From contig JAOASF010000205.1 in NCBI GenBank assembly GCA_025210175.1, positions 1-37,637 of the forward strand: DNA of 37,637 bases, given 5' to 3'. This document shows, piece after piece, positions 8,100 to 16,904 of this stretch; positions within the stretch are counted from its first letter, which is position 1; each line of letters begins with the position of its first letter. Both the position numbers and the translations under genes were made by a program. The notes beneath the pieces were generated by a model. It was given only the letters and a program-made list of their open reading frames with translations. It did no database searches and was not told the DNA's origin. Source of the stretch: Crocinitomicaceae bacterium (GTDB lineage: Bacteria; Bacteroidota; Bacteroidia; Flavobacteriales_D; Crocinitomicaceae).

Positions 8100-8963
8100 T
8101 TATTTCGTTGGGAATAATTTATCTCTCCAATTTTCTTGTTCTTCTTCAGAGATTAAGTTGAGCATTTTTAAGTAGGTCACGGTTTTATCGAAAGCCAAAG
8201 GATATTCCACACCATTGTAGTTCCAATCGGTTTCAATCAGCCAGTTTTCTACCTGACCCGCGCGCAAGTTGTAGCGCCAAGAAATGATCTCCACTATGTT
8301 CGGATCCTCCTTCATTTCTTTGGCTCTTTTATTTACCGTTAAACACATCTGATCCACCAAATCTTTGTGATTTTTATACACATCATTGCGAACGGCAATA
8401 ACAAAACAAGGCCATGGGGTTACCACTTCATCGATGTAGCGACATTTCTTTTGTTCAGTGTAAGGAAAAGTGGTGTATTTCTCCCAAAGAAAAGCTTGCG
8501 CCTCGTCGTGCTCCAAAGCCCAAAGTCCACCATATACGTCACCGATTACATTGAACTTCAACTCATCCAAGCTCCACCCCTCTTGATGCGCTTTTACGTA
8601 AGACATTAGATGCGAGCCAGACCCTTCTCGAGAAATGGCAAAAGTTTTGCCTTCCAACTGATCTACTTTTTGAATATCGGAATGATAGGGAACGTGGATA
8701 CCCCAGTGCAATGGGCTCGTTACATACACTTGAACAATAGTAGCGTCTAGTCCTTGAAGGATGGCTTTAGTGATACCTTCTGTTAAAAGAACTGCAATAT
8801 CGAGAGATCCCGTTTCGAGCCCCCGAATCATTTGTCCAGTTCCTCCTCCCATGTCGGCCCAATGAAGATTCAAGCCAAATTCTCTGAATTTACCATCCTC
8901 AATAGCCAAACGCCAAGGCAAATTAAAGTGTTCAGGAACTCCTCCTATTTTCAATCCTACCAT
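8100..8963 (-). CDS. Periplasmic-binding-protein fold without signal peptide (NMT1/Ca3427-like)
   Basis: A 287-residue type 2 binding-protein fold. The N-terminal part LKIGGVPEHFNLPWRLA, followed by GGGTGQMIRGLETGSLDIA, is typical of the NMT1/THI5/SsuA-like group that binds small aromatic or sulfonate ligands. The whole sequence resembles the Ca3427-like subgroup, which also occurs in fungi. There is no signal peptide or lipobox: the fold starts at residue 3, so it should stay in the cytosol and not deliver to a classical importer. The start lies 5 nt beyond the stop of the ABC exporter gene, and hemH follows after 36 nt, pointing to one transcript. The ligand is unknown; a sensor, carrier or enzyme role is possible. 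Confidence 0.75.
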   Translation of the reverse strand: MVGLKIGGVPEHFNLPWRLAIEDGKFREFGLNLHWADMGGGTGQMIRGLETGSLDIAVLLTEGITKAILQGLDATIVQVYVTSPLHWGIHVPYHSDIQKVDQLEGKTFAISREGSGSHLMSYVKAHQEGWSLDELKFNVIGDVYGGLWALEHDEAQAFLWEKYTTFPYTEQKKCRYIDEVVTPWPCFVIAVRNDVYKNHKDLVDQMCLTVNKRAKEMKEDPNIVEIISWRYNLRAGQVENWLIETDWNYNGVEYPLAFDKTVTYLKMLNLISEEEQENWRDKLFPTK

Positions 8964-8968
8964 AATTT

Positions 8969-10729
8969 TTATTCTGTGAATTGCATGTCGTACAGTTTTC
9001 GATAGAATCCATCTTGAGATAGTAGTTCGTTGTGCGTACCTTGCTCCACAATTTCACCCTTTTCTAATACCACAATCATATCGGCACTTTGAATGGTCGA
9101 TAAACGGTGAGCAATCACAATGGACGTACGGTCCTTGGTCATTTTCTCGGTTGCCATTTGAATCAAAATCTCGCTTTGATCGTCCACGCTCGAAGTTGCC
9201 TCGTCAAGAATCAATATTTTGGGTTGGAACACGTAGGCTCTGATAAAGGCAATAAGTTGTCGCTGACCGACTGACAACACACCTCCTCTTTCTCCGCCGT
9301 GATAGTCATACCCCCCAGGGAGTCTCGAAATAAAGGCAGCTGCATTTACTGCCTTGGCAGCTTCAATGACTTGTTCTCTGGTAATGGATTCATCCCCGAG
9401 TGTAATATTGTTGTGAATGGTGTCGGAAAACAAGAACACATCCTGCAATACGATGGCAATATTTTCTCTTAGCACCTTGAGTTCTATATCTCGAACATTC
9501 AATTCCCCTAAGTGTATGTCGCCTTTTTGATGTTCGTAAAAACGACCAATTAAATTCACGATAGAAGATTTTCCAGCCCCTGTTGCTCCCACAAATGCGA
9601 CGGTGGATCCTGCCTTAATTTGCAAGGAAATATTTTTTAGTACGGGGGTTTCGGGCTTGTAGCCGAACCAAACACCATCGAAAACGATATCCGAATTAAA
9701 ATCCACCTCTGTAATTTCTCCCTCGTCTTGAATGTGGTCTTTAAGGTCCATGATTTCGAATACTCTTTCGGCACGTACCGTTCCTCTTTGTAAGATATTG
9801 AACTTATCAGCCAACTGTCTGATTGGTCTAAACAGCATATTGATCCAGAGCGTAAAGGCGAAAATTTGACCAAACAACTCTTCTACACTCAACGATTCTG
9901 CACCCCCTAGCTGAAACGCACCCCACACGAGCAAAAAGGCAATGGAGAGGGAAGACAGAATTTCGACGACCGGAAAGAATATGGAATAGGCCCAAACGGC
10001 GTTGATATGTGCTTGTCGGTGACCTTTGTTGATTTCTTTGAACTGTTCAAATTCAATTTTTTCTCGATTGAACATTTGAATAATGGCCATACCGGTGACC
10101 CTTTCCTGAACGAAAGTATTGAGCTTGTTGACTTGTGTGCGTTCCAATTGAAACGACTTGCGCATGGCACGGGCAAAAATGCGGGTGGCAATTAACAAAA
10201 GAGGAATGGGAATGAGGGATAATACAGCCAATTTGAAATTGATGATCATCATTCCAACAACCACCGCGGCCAACATGATCAAATCGCCAAACACATCAAT
10301 TAATCCAGAAGAAAAAACTTCACTTACAGCTTCTAAGTCCGACACCACTCTGGTCACCAAAGCACCGATGGGCGTTTTGTCGAAATACCTCATTCGAAAA
10401 GAAACGATGCTTGCAAACAAACGTTTCCGCATATCGCGAATGATGTTTTGGGCCAGAAGGTTGGAAAAGTAATTTCGGACAAATTGCAATAATCCTTCTC
10501 CTACTAACATGGCCACTACCACCATGGTCCAGAAAAACAAAGCATGAATATCCTTGTCATTTACGATGTGATCTCTCACCATCGCCCCGATGAGATACGG
10601 ACGAATAACGGACAGAAATGCAATACCCAAAGAGCTGATGAAAGCCACCGATAACACCACTTTGTACTGTTTCGCAAAAGCGATTAATCGGAAGAAAATT
10701 TTCGTGTTCAGTTTTGCTTTTTCGGCCAT
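8969..10729 (-). CDS. ABC exporter, fused permease and ATPase (MsbA-like half-transporter)
   Basis: A 586-residue half-transporter expected to work as a homodimer in the inner membrane. Residues 1-320 form a six-TM exporter domain. The ATPase domain follows, with Walker A GATGAGKSS at about 381-389, signature LSVGQ near 485-489, Walker B ILILDEATSSVD just after 500 and H-loop IVIAHRLST near 545. The signature has V for the usual first G (LSGGQ), a conservative variant. A longer frame could begin at a TTG at 10738, but a TAACTTTG promoter element (10743-10736) overlaps that codon, so the ATG at 10729 is preferred. The substrate cannot be read; lipid or drug export is typical. It is first of a unit with the binding-protein fold and hemH. 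Confidence 0.92.
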   Translation of the reverse strand: MAEKAKLNTKIFFRLIAFAKQYKVVLSVAFISSLGIAFLSVIRPYLIGAMVRDHIVNDKDIHALFFWTMVVVAMLVGEGLLQFVRNYFSNLLAQNIIRDMRKRLFASIVSFRMRYFDKTPIGALVTRVVSDLEAVSEVFSSGLIDVFGDLIMLAAVVVGMMIINFKLAVLSLIPIPLLLIATRIFARAMRKSFQLERTQVNKLNTFVQERVTGMAIIQMFNREKIEFEQFKEINKGHRQAHINAVWAYSIFFPVVEILSSLSIAFLLVWGAFQLGGAESLSVEELFGQIFAFTLWINMLFRPIRQLADKFNILQRGTVRAERVFEIMDLKDHIQDEGEITEVDFNSDIVFDGVWFGYKPETPVLKNISLQIKAGSTVAFVGATGAGKSSIVNLIGRFYEHQKGDIHLGELNVRDIELKVLRENIAIVLQDVFLFSDTIHNNITLGDESITREQVIEAAKAVNAAAFISRLPGGYDYHGGERGGVLSVGQRQLIAFIRAYVFQPKILILDEATSSVDDQSEILIQMATEKMTKDRTSIVIAHRLSTIQSADMIVVLEKGEIVEQGTHNELLSQDGFYRKLYDMQFTE

Positions 10730-10735
10730 GCACCG

Positions 10736-10743
10736 CAAAGTTA
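10736..10743 (-). promoter_or_regulatory. -7 promoter element TAACTTTG
   Basis: A match to TAnnTTTG, 6 nt before the ABC exporter ATG at 10729. It overlaps the alternative TTG start, which argues against that start and predicts a nearly leaderless mRNA. Confidence 0.5.
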
Positions 10744-10833
10744 CCTTTTTTATGTCTTTGACATTTGTTTCGAAGGAGTTTCCTTTTTAAGATTTATTCT
10801 TTTTTGGGATGTCTCCTAGTTTGAAAAGCGTCG

Positions 10834-10841
10834 TATCTTTG
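10834..10841 (+). promoter_or_regulatory. -7 promoter element TATCTTTG
   Basis: A match to TAnnTTTG, 22 nt before the ATG at 10864. The -33 region is not convincing. Confidence 0.5.
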
Positions 10842-10863
10842 CTTTTGGCGATTCGGAGCGAAA

Positions 10864-11364
10864 ATGGTACGAAAACAATTCCGAATTAAAGCTGTAAACA
10901 ACATGAACTGGACCGCGATTACCTCCATTTTTTTCTTATCTACCTTTAAATTCATGTTTGCTCCTTTTGCAGGCGCCGGATTGTCTTTGTCGTTTGTAGA
11001 AACTGCTCTTACCTGCTTCATAGGTGCCTCTATCAGTTCGGCTTTTTTTTACTTCTCGAGTAGTTTTTTGATGAAGCGACATCACGAAAAGATGGTTGCC
11101 AAAGGCACTACCATTGCACGCACTCCTGCTGAGTTAAAGAAAGCCATTCGCAAAAGAAAGTTCAACCGCTACATCGTCAAACTTAAATGGACCTTTGGTC
11201 AGTACGGCATCTGTTTTATTGGTCCTTTGTTTCTATCGGTACCAATCGGCTCTATCATTTGCGCGAAATTTTACAACCACAAAAGCAACAATTTTTTCAT
11301 CGTCCTTTTTTGTTTAGCCTGCAATAGTTTGTTACTTACCACCCTGGCAATATTCATTTTTTAA
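10864..11364 (+). CDS. Small integral membrane protein of unknown function
   Basis: I do not recognise this 166-residue protein. It has four hydrophobic segments, roughly at residues 17-37, 42-65, 112-135 and 142-165. They are arranged as two pairs around a strongly basic central loop at about 67-108 (KRHHEKM, KKAIRKRKFNR), which by the positive-inside rule should face the cytosol. There is no signal peptide cleavage site and no recognisable motif. The HAD phosphatase gene starts 1 nt after its stop, so the two are co-transcribed from the promoter element at 10834, with likely coupled translation. Confidence 0.7.
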   Translation: MVRKQFRIKAVNNMNWTAITSIFFLSTFKFMFAPFAGAGLSLSFVETALTCFIGASISSAFFYFSSSFLMKRHHEKMVAKGTTIARTPAELKKAIRKRKFNRYIVKLKWTFGQYGICFIGPLFLSVPIGSIICAKFYNHKSNNFFIVLFCLACNSLLLTTLAIFIF

Positions 11365-11365
11365 A

Positions 11366-12070
11366 TTGAAGGGAAAGCACTTATTTTTTGACTTGGACAG
11401 AACACTTTGGGATTTTGAAAAGAACTCCAAAGCGGCTCTCAAATTGATGTTTGCGCAGTTTGACTTAGCTCAGTATATGGATGATTTTTCCAGTTTCCAT
11501 CGCATCTACAAAGAGCAAAACGACTTGATGTGGAGGGCTTATGGCGCAGGCAAATTAACAAAAGAAGAGTTGCGAATCTTGCGATTTGAAAAGGTTCTGA
11601 ACTACCACAAGGCACCACTTTCTTTGGCAGAAAAACTTTCCGAATTCTACATTGAAACATCTCCCTATCAAACCCATTTGATCAAGGGAAGTAAAGAAAC
11701 CCTCGACAGTTTAAAGAAAGAAGGATATGCCTTGCACATTATAACGAATGGTTTCAAGGAGGTCCAATTTATCAAACTCGAAAACTGTGAGTTAATCGAC
11801 TACTTTGATGTGATACTTTGCTCCGAAGAAGTGGGTGAAACCAAACCTCACCCATCTGTTTTTCAATATGCCATGAAACGTGCAAATGCAAAGACTTCAG
11901 ACGCTTGCATGATTGGCGACGATTATCAAGTGGACTATTTAGGTGCCCTCCGATCAGGGATGAAGGCCATTTTTTACAACCATCAAGGACAGAAGAAGTA
12001 CCGAAAAGACGATGAAGTTGTAGAGTCTTTATTCGAAATTCCTGGCCGTTTACCGTGGTTATTTCGCTGA
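11366..12070 (+). CDS. HAD-family phosphatase, YjjG-type nucleotidase
   Basis: A 234-residue haloacid-dehalogenase-superfamily hydrolase of the YjjG type, a group including pyrimidine nucleotidases that clean up noncanonical nucleotides. Motif I is FFDLDRTLWDF with D9 (nucleophile) and D11. Motif II is IITNG in the middle, the motif III lysine is in GETKPHPSVF, and motif IV is MIGDDYQVDYLGA. A helical cap lies between motifs I and II, the class I layout. The start is a TTG 1 nt after the stop of the upstream membrane-protein gene; no ATG in frame would preserve motif I, so the TTG is likely real. Its end overlaps the convergent glycosyltransferase gene by 12 nt. The exact substrate is inferred from family resemblance only. 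Confidence 0.88.
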   Translation: MKGKHLFFDLDRTLWDFEKNSKAALKLMFAQFDLAQYMDDFSSFHRIYKEQNDLMWRAYGAGKLTKEELRILRFEKVLNYHKAPLSLAEKLSEFYIETSPYQTHLIKGSKETLDSLKKEGYALHIITNGFKEVQFIKLENCELIDYFDVILCSEEVGETKPHPSVFQYAMKRANAKTSDACMIGDDYQVDYLGALRSGMKAIFYNHQGQKKYRKDDEVVESLFEIPGRLPWLFR

Positions 12071-13876
12071 GTACAGTTCAATCAAATTGAGTGACATTTC
12101 TTTCACCTGAACCAGAACCTTGTTCTGATTCCAAACATAAATCTTCAATTCATCGCCTGGTAATGCAGCGGCAGGTATTTGAAACGCATTCACCAACTTA
12201 TTCTCGTCAGTTGGCACAACGGCCTTGTTGTAAGCGGTATACAAAACAGGCTGTTCATTGTTTTTTAACAACTCTCCATCTCGATTTAAGGTAACCACCA
12301 AGTATACGCCCTCATCCACCATATCGTTCAACTGAAGATCCACCACAAAATAATTGGTCTCAGAACTCATTTTTAAAAGTTCCGCATCTGGCACCTTTTG
12401 CTCGTAGAGAAATTCTGTGTTGCCATTCACATTTTTTGCAAAGTTTGAAGAAACTTTCTGGCAATTGAAGAGACTTCCTTCTTTTTCAGAAAAGGCCACC
12501 ACGCCACTATTGAAGTAGTTTTTGGCGAACATCCGATGGGGATATTTTTGTCTAAAAATTTCCCAAAATATTGGTAAGTTGATATTGTTCGTCCATGCAT
12601 ACAAAGCACGCTTCTCATTGGACTTGCGAATTTCTTCAGCTAGAATAGCAGGAGTATTTTGGTCGGCCCAGTCATCCACATTAGAAGCCCTAGTAACACC
12701 TGAATAGAAGCTCAAATATTTTGGGTTAATGGCGTTTTCAATAATCAATCCGCCTCCCTTTCTTTCAAAATTTCTCTCTTGTTGCACCAAGCCTTCAAAC
12801 TCGCCATAGTGCTGCCTTTCCAATAATGGATACCCCATCAAAGACAAGATAAACATCAACGGTATAAAAGAAAGGTAGGCACGTTCTTGTGGCTTTTTTC
12901 TTTCCAAAAAAGAGAAAACAAACAAAGCAATGAAAGGCCAAATAAACTGGAAAACCAACTCTCTAATGATCGGAGTAAAGCCAATACTCACTCCCCATGA
13001 GACCAGAATAATTACCGCTAAAGTCCAACCGAGAAAGGTCTGCTTTTTATCCAAAGCCCCAGGCTTCCATACCAACATAAAGGCAAGCAGAATGAACAAC
13101 AATCCCCACCAAGAATTCCCTTGCAATAAAAGGGTTAAAAAGTCGAACAACCACGTCCAAGTTGGCGAATCGAGCCATCCCAATCCACCTTGATTCAGCT
13201 GATACCAAGTAATCGAAAAATGGGGGAGAAATAAACAAAAACTAAGTAAAACAACCCCTATCCACTTCCTAGTGTTCGACTTACTTAAATAGAAAAAAAG
13301 AACAAGTCCAATAAGTGCCGCCACCAGTCCTGCAAAGTAGTGGCTCAATACCGCACCGGCAATGGAAGTGCTCAGTAGGACAAGTTCAAAAGCGGACAAT
13401 TTTTCTTGTCGTATCCATTTCAGACTAAACCAAAGGGTTGCCAAAATGAAAAACAGCGCCGAATTATACGGTCTCGAAGTGGACTGATTAACAATTAAAA
13501 AGCCTGAAAAAGCAAAAAAAACAGTGGTCCAAATGGCAGTAGAAATTCCAAAATAATCCTTGGCAATCCTAAACAGCAAGGTAAAATTGAGCACATAAAA
13601 AACCAAGGATAAGGAGCGTACTCCCCAATCGCTGGCACCAAAGACCCCTAACCAAATTTTGAATATAAACTGGTAAAGAAAAGGATGCATATCTCCCACC
13701 TTCACCTGTACTTCGAAAAAGCTGCTCCATGGAAGTTCAGCTCGCGCCCAGGCACTCAGTTCGTCGTTACTCAGACCTTGATTTTCTATGAAAAGTATTC
13801 GGGCGAATAATCCACCCAATAAAATGGCAAAAAAGAAAAAGGGTTCCTTGTATTTTTGCCAAGTTCGTTTAAGCAT
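12059..13876 (-). CDS. Polytopic glycosyltransferase, GT39/ArnT-like
   Basis: A 605-residue protein with about ten to eleven TM segments in the first 350 residues and a soluble C-terminal part of about 240 residues. The first periplasmic loop has NDELSAW soon after TM1, matching the acidic pair that GT39-family enzymes use to act on polyprenyl-phosphate sugar donors. The C-terminal part is beta-rich and unrecognised. The frame is open for 16 more codons upstream, but those lie inside rlmB; the ATG at 13876 overlaps the end of rlmB by 8 nt, a normal coupled arrangement. It is third in the osmC-like/rlmB/glycosyltransferase unit. Acceptor and sugar are unknown. Confidence 0.75.
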   Translation of the reverse strand: MLKRTWQKYKEPFFFFAILLGGLFARILFIENQGLSNDELSAWARAELPWSSFFEVQVKVGDMHPFLYQFIFKIWLGVFGASDWGVRSLSLVFYVLNFTLLFRIAKDYFGISTAIWTTVFFAFSGFLIVNQSTSRPYNSALFFILATLWFSLKWIRQEKLSAFELVLLSTSIAGAVLSHYFAGLVAALIGLVLFFYLSKSNTRKWIGVVLLSFCLFLPHFSITWYQLNQGGLGWLDSPTWTWLFDFLTLLLQGNSWWGLLFILLAFMLVWKPGALDKKQTFLGWTLAVIILVSWGVSIGFTPIIRELVFQFIWPFIALFVFSFLERKKPQERAYLSFIPLMFILSLMGYPLLERQHYGEFEGLVQQERNFERKGGGLIIENAINPKYLSFYSGVTRASNVDDWADQNTPAILAEEIRKSNEKRALYAWTNNINLPIFWEIFRQKYPHRMFAKNYFNSGVVAFSEKEGSLFNCQKVSSNFAKNVNGNTEFLYEQKVPDAELLKMSSETNYFVVDLQLNDMVDEGVYLVVTLNRDGELLKNNEQPVLYTAYNKAVVPTDENKLVNAFQIPAAALPGDELKIYVWNQNKVLVQVKEMSLNLIELYSAK

Positions 13877-14627
13877 ACTTTTCCTGACGAACCATTTCGT
13901 ACAATAGCATTCCAACCGCCACACCTACGTTCAAGGAAGCGATTTCTCCCTTCATCGGAATGAAGGTTTTTATGTCAACCATGTTCAATAAATCACTCGT
14001 AATTCCATCCTCTTCAGAACCAAAGATAATGGCTGTTGACCCTCTGAAATTGGTTTCATACAAGGGTACATTTCCTTTTTCGGTACAAGCCACCAATCGA
14101 AATTCGCTTTGCTGCAAGTAGAAAAGAGAGTTCTTCAAGCTCTCGGTCGTACAAACAGGAATACGGTTCAAGGCACCTGCACTCGTCTTCACCGCATCGG
14201 CTGTTACCATAGCTGACCCTTTGGTAGGAATCAAAATGGTATCCACACCCATACATTCTGCAGAACGAGCTATGGCTCCAAAGTTTCGAACATCCGTAAT
14301 ACGATCAAGGACCAAAACCTTCGTAGCTATCCCCTTTTCAATGCGGGCATCTACAAACGCTTCTATATTCAGGTACTCAACTGGCGAAACAAAGGCCAAA
14401 ACTCCTTGGTGATTATCTGTTGTCACCTTATTTATTTTCTCAATAGGCACAAACTGAAGGGTATAGTCCTTACCCGAAAGCGCTTGTTTTAATTCTTGAA
14501 AAAGATCTTTATTCAATCCTTTTTGAATCAAAATTTTATTGATCTCACGGCCAGAATTGATGGCCTCAATCACCGCGCGTATTCCGAAAATTACGTCTGA
14601 CGGTGCTTTTTTAATTCTTCTTTCCAT
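13869..14627 (-). CDS. rlmB: TrmH-family 23S rRNA guanosine-2'-O-methyltransferase, RlmB-like
   Basis: Methylates a ribose 2'-OH of an RNA guanosine, in RlmB the conserved G2251 of 23S rRNA. At 252 residues it has the RlmB layout: an N-terminal substrate-binding domain starting DVIFGIRAVIEAI, then a SPOUT knot domain. Knot motif 1 is LDRITDVRNFGAIARSAE with the key Asn and Arg, motif 2 is IIFGSEEDGI, and motif 3 is IPMKGEIASLNVGVAVGML with the S-L-N core. It begins 1 nt after the OsmC-like gene's stop and its end overlaps the glycosyltransferase start. TrmH-family targets vary, so the exact nucleotide is inferred. Confidence 0.93.
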   Translation of the reverse strand: MERRIKKAPSDVIFGIRAVIEAINSGREINKILIQKGLNKDLFQELKQALSGKDYTLQFVPIEKINKVTTDNHQGVLAFVSPVEYLNIEAFVDARIEKGIATKVLVLDRITDVRNFGAIARSAECMGVDTILIPTKGSAMVTADAVKTSAGALNRIPVCTTESLKNSLFYLQQSEFRLVACTEKGNVPLYETNFRGSTAIIFGSEEDGITSDLLNMVDIKTFIPMKGEIASLNVGVAVGMLLYEMVRQEKYA

Positions 14628-14628
14628 C

Positions 14629-15033
14629 TTAAAATTTGAAGGTAATGTCTAACTCCATATCGGCACTTACAGATTTAGCGACAGGACAAGCCAATGCAGC
14701 GGCCTTTACTCTTTTTTGAACATCCTCTGTCCATTCATTCACCGAGAAGTCGAGTACCATCACCAGTTTACCCACACGACGCGGATCGGCCAACATGATC
14801 TTTTCAACTCCCACCTCGGCACCTTTCATCTCCACCCCATGCTTGTCGCAATAAATTCCTGCAATCGTAAGCATGCAAGAACCGTATGCCGTAGCCAACA
14901 AGTCAGTTGGAGAAAAAGCTTCACCTCTACCGTTATTGTCCACCGGAGCATCGGTCACTAGTGTCTGTCCGCTTTTTACATGCGTACATTCAGTTCTCAA
15001 TCCACCTTTGTAAGATATTCTAACTGTTTCCAT
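14629..15033 (-). CDS. OsmC/Ohr-family protein
   Basis: A 134-residue protein of the OsmC fold, whose members reduce organic or fatty-acid hydroperoxides with a cysteine pair as homodimers. The segment AFSPTDLLATAYGSCMLTIAG holds the first family cysteine and ALACPVAKSV the second, both in canonical surroundings. The frame runs 48 codons further upstream without family resemblance and across the divergent gene's start; the ATG at 15033 (METVRISYKGG) gives the normal family length. It is first in a unit with rlmB and the GT39-like gene. The divergent gene starts 40 nt away, so the regulatory space is very small. Confidence 0.9.
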   Translation of the reverse strand: METVRISYKGGLRTECTHVKSGQTLVTDAPVDNNGRGEAFSPTDLLATAYGSCMLTIAGIYCDKHGVEMKGAEVGVEKIMLADPRRVGKLVMVLDFSVNEWTEDVQKRVKAAALACPVAKSVSADMELDITFKF

Positions 15034-15047
15034 TCCTTCTTTATTCT

Positions 15048-15055
15048 TAATTTTG
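15048..15055 (+). promoter_or_regulatory. -7 promoter element TAATTTTG
   Basis: A match to TAnnTTTG with a TTTC 17 nt upstream as possible -33 box, located inside the 5' end of the divergent OsmC-like gene. It lies 17 nt before the TTG at 15073 and supports that codon as the start. Confidence 0.5.
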
Positions 15056-15072
15056 CAATTCCAATTGAAACA

Positions 15073-15816
15073 TTGAAACACGCGGCAAAAATACTCTTTT
15101 TTACCCTCATCTTTTCGGGAGTAAACGCACAAGAAGGACGAATCAACAATTTGGTCCAAGACGTGCGCAGACAGCACCTGAATTTTGGTGGACGATTACT
15201 GACTTCTGGTATCAACCTGGAAGCCAACTATACCTACTCTCTCCGGGAAAAAACTAGACTTGGAGTTCAAATTCAATGTGGCAACCTAAAAAGTAAGCGA
15301 GAGCACAAGGTGGACAATGCGCTGTACCAGGACTCAAAGCCCTATGTGTTCGGCAAGCTAAATAACCTGTATACCCTTCACTTGGGGCTACAATACCAGC
15401 GCATTTTGTTTGAAATAAGAAGGAAAAACGGAGTGCAAATTTCTTTCCTCGCTTCCAGCGGAGGTCTATTGGGGAAATTAACCCCCAATTATGTCTATCT
15501 AAGGGATCCTTATTTGACAGACAATTCCATCAAACCCACCCTCGAAAAATACGACCCTGAGAATCAGTTTCCACAATATGTCTACGGCAGAGCCTCCTAC
15601 TTTGAAGGATGGGATGAAAGTTCGAGACTTTGTGGTTACTACGGCGATATGAGTTTTTTCTTCGACATTGCCAGAAGGGAAAAGTTCACCTTTGGCTTAA
15701 AACTAGGCGGACGAATCGATCATTTTAGCAATTCGTTTGTTTTATTTTTTAGAGGCGCAGATTACCAAACATTTACATCACTTTACACCAGTATTATTAT
15801 TGGTTTGAACAAATAA
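15073..15816 (+). CDS. Exported protein of unknown function upstream of lipA
   Basis: A 247-residue protein not recognised. From the TTG at 15073 it starts with a textbook signal peptide (KHAAKILFFTLIFSGVNAQ) and a likely cut after NAQ. The frame is open back to 14980, but that extension lies inside the OsmC-like gene and spans the TAATTTTG promoter element. The mature part alternates aromatic and polar residues (LTSGINLEANYTYS, FTFGLKLGGRIDHF) and may form a small outer-membrane barrel. lipA begins 3 nt after the stop, so lipA probably depends on this gene's promoter. No T9SS domain or lipobox. Confidence 0.65.
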   Translation: MKHAAKILFFTLIFSGVNAQEGRINNLVQDVRRQHLNFGGRLLTSGINLEANYTYSLREKTRLGVQIQCGNLKSKREHKVDNALYQDSKPYVFGKLNNLYTLHLGLQYQRILFEIRRKNGVQISFLASSGGLLGKLTPNYVYLRDPYLTDNSIKPTLEKYDPENQFPQYVYGRASYFEGWDESSRLCGYYGDMSFFFDIARREKFTFGLKLGGRIDHFSNSFVLFFRGADYQTFTSLYTSIIIGLNK

Positions 15817-15819
15817 AAA

Positions 15820-16710
15820 ATGGAGCAAAAAGGACAACCAACAACAATTGTTACCCCAGAAGGAAAGGTGAAAATCAACAAGCCAAAATGGCTGAGAGTA
15901 AAGCTTCCTACTGGAGAAAATTACAAGAAGGTCAGAAATTTGGTTGAAGAACATAAACTTCACACCATTTGTGAATCAGGTTCTTGTCCGAATATGGGCG
16001 AATGTTGGGGAGAAGGAACAGCTACCTTCATGATTTTGGGGAATATTTGTACCCGCTCATGTGGGTTTTGTGCAGTTCAAACCGGTCGACCAGATGCGGT
16101 GGATATATACGAACCAGGAAAAGTTGCCCATTCTGTAAAGACGATGGGAGTGAAACACGCGGTAATTACTTCGGTGGATCGAGACGATTTAAAAGATGGA
16201 GGGTCGGAAATTTGGGTTCAGACCGTGAAGGCCATCCGTCACCAAAGTCCTGAAACGACATTGGAAACACTAATTCCAGACTTTGCAGGTAAGTGGGAGA
16301 ATTTGCAAAACATCATAGACGTGGCGCCTGAGATCGTTTCGCACAACCTAGAAACGGTTCGACGATTGACCAAGCAAGTTCGTATCCAAGCCAAATACGA
16401 TCGCTCACTTGAGGTCTTGTTCCGCTTAAAAAAAGGAGGAATGAGAACCAAATCCGGTGTGATGTTAGGCTTGGGAGAAACCGAGCAAGAAGTCATTGAA
16501 ACCATGGAAGATTTGAGAAGCGTGCAGGTAGACATACTTACCTTGGGACAGTACCTTCAACCCACACCTAAGCATCTTCCCATTGCGGAATTTATCACAC
16601 CTGAAAAATTTGCTGAATACAAAGAAATCGGATTAGAAATGGGCTTCCGTTATGTGGAAAGCGGACCGCTTGTTAGGTCCTCCTATCATGCTGAAAAACA
16701 TCTATTTTAA
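15820..16710 (+). CDS. lipA: Lipoyl synthase
   Basis: A radical-SAM enzyme that inserts two sulfurs into protein-bound octanoyl groups to make the lipoyl cofactor of 2-oxoacid dehydrogenases and the glycine cleavage system. At 296 residues it is a normal length. The auxiliary cluster motif CX4CX5C is at C51, C56 and C62, the radical-SAM motif CX3CX2C at C77, C81 and C84, and the C-terminal RSSYHAEK supplies the conserved serine ligand. It follows the exported-protein gene by 3 nt. The downstream lpdA encodes the enzyme that reoxidises the lipoyl group, although a large T9SS gene lies between them. Confidence 0.98.
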   Translation: MEQKGQPTTIVTPEGKVKINKPKWLRVKLPTGENYKKVRNLVEEHKLHTICESGSCPNMGECWGEGTATFMILGNICTRSCGFCAVQTGRPDAVDIYEPGKVAHSVKTMGVKHAVITSVDRDDLKDGGSEIWVQTVKAIRHQSPETTLETLIPDFAGKWENLQNIIDVAPEIVSHNLETVRRLTKQVRIQAKYDRSLEVLFRLKKGGMRTKSGVMLGLGETEQEVIETMEDLRSVQVDILTLGQYLQPTPKHLPIAEFITPEKFAEYKEIGLEMGFRYVESGPLVRSSYHAEKHLF

Positions 16711-16810
16711 CCGTTAGACCTGTATATAAAACCGAAAATTTGGAAAAGCAGTTTTGGTAAAAAAAAGGACCTCGTCGTAATTTGTATCGGCATTGAGAAC
16801 AATATGAATC

Positions 16811-16842
16811 AATTAATGTTTTATCGTTAATAAAACTTAATT
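16811..16842. repeat. AT-rich imperfect inverted repeat between lipA and the T9SS protein gene
   Basis: Arms 16811-16824 and 16830-16842 pair over 13 bp with one bulged T and a five-base loop; TTTATT follows. It is either a weak terminator for lipA or a protein-binding site before the 16905 gene. The surrounding 194 bp gap holds no ORF and two copies of CGTAATTTG (near 16769 and 16849) that resemble a -7 element with one base missing. Confidence 0.35.
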
Positions 16843-16904
16843 TTTATTCGTAATTTGGCGCTCGCTAAAACGTAAAAAGCATAACAAGGCAATTATAAAA
16901 TAGT

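Noticed and set aside
10158-10472. A 104-codon + strand open frame inside the ABC exporter gene
   Set aside because: Shadow of a conserved exporter domain; no independent evidence for translation.
14980-15072. N-terminal extension of the exported protein upstream of lipA
   Set aside because: It lies inside the OsmC-like gene and crosses a TAATTTTG promoter element; the TTG at 15073 gives a clean signal peptide.
15034-15177. 48-codon N-terminal extension of the OsmC-like protein
   Set aside because: No family resemblance, cysteine-rich and crosses the divergent gene; the ATG at 15033 gives the standard family length.
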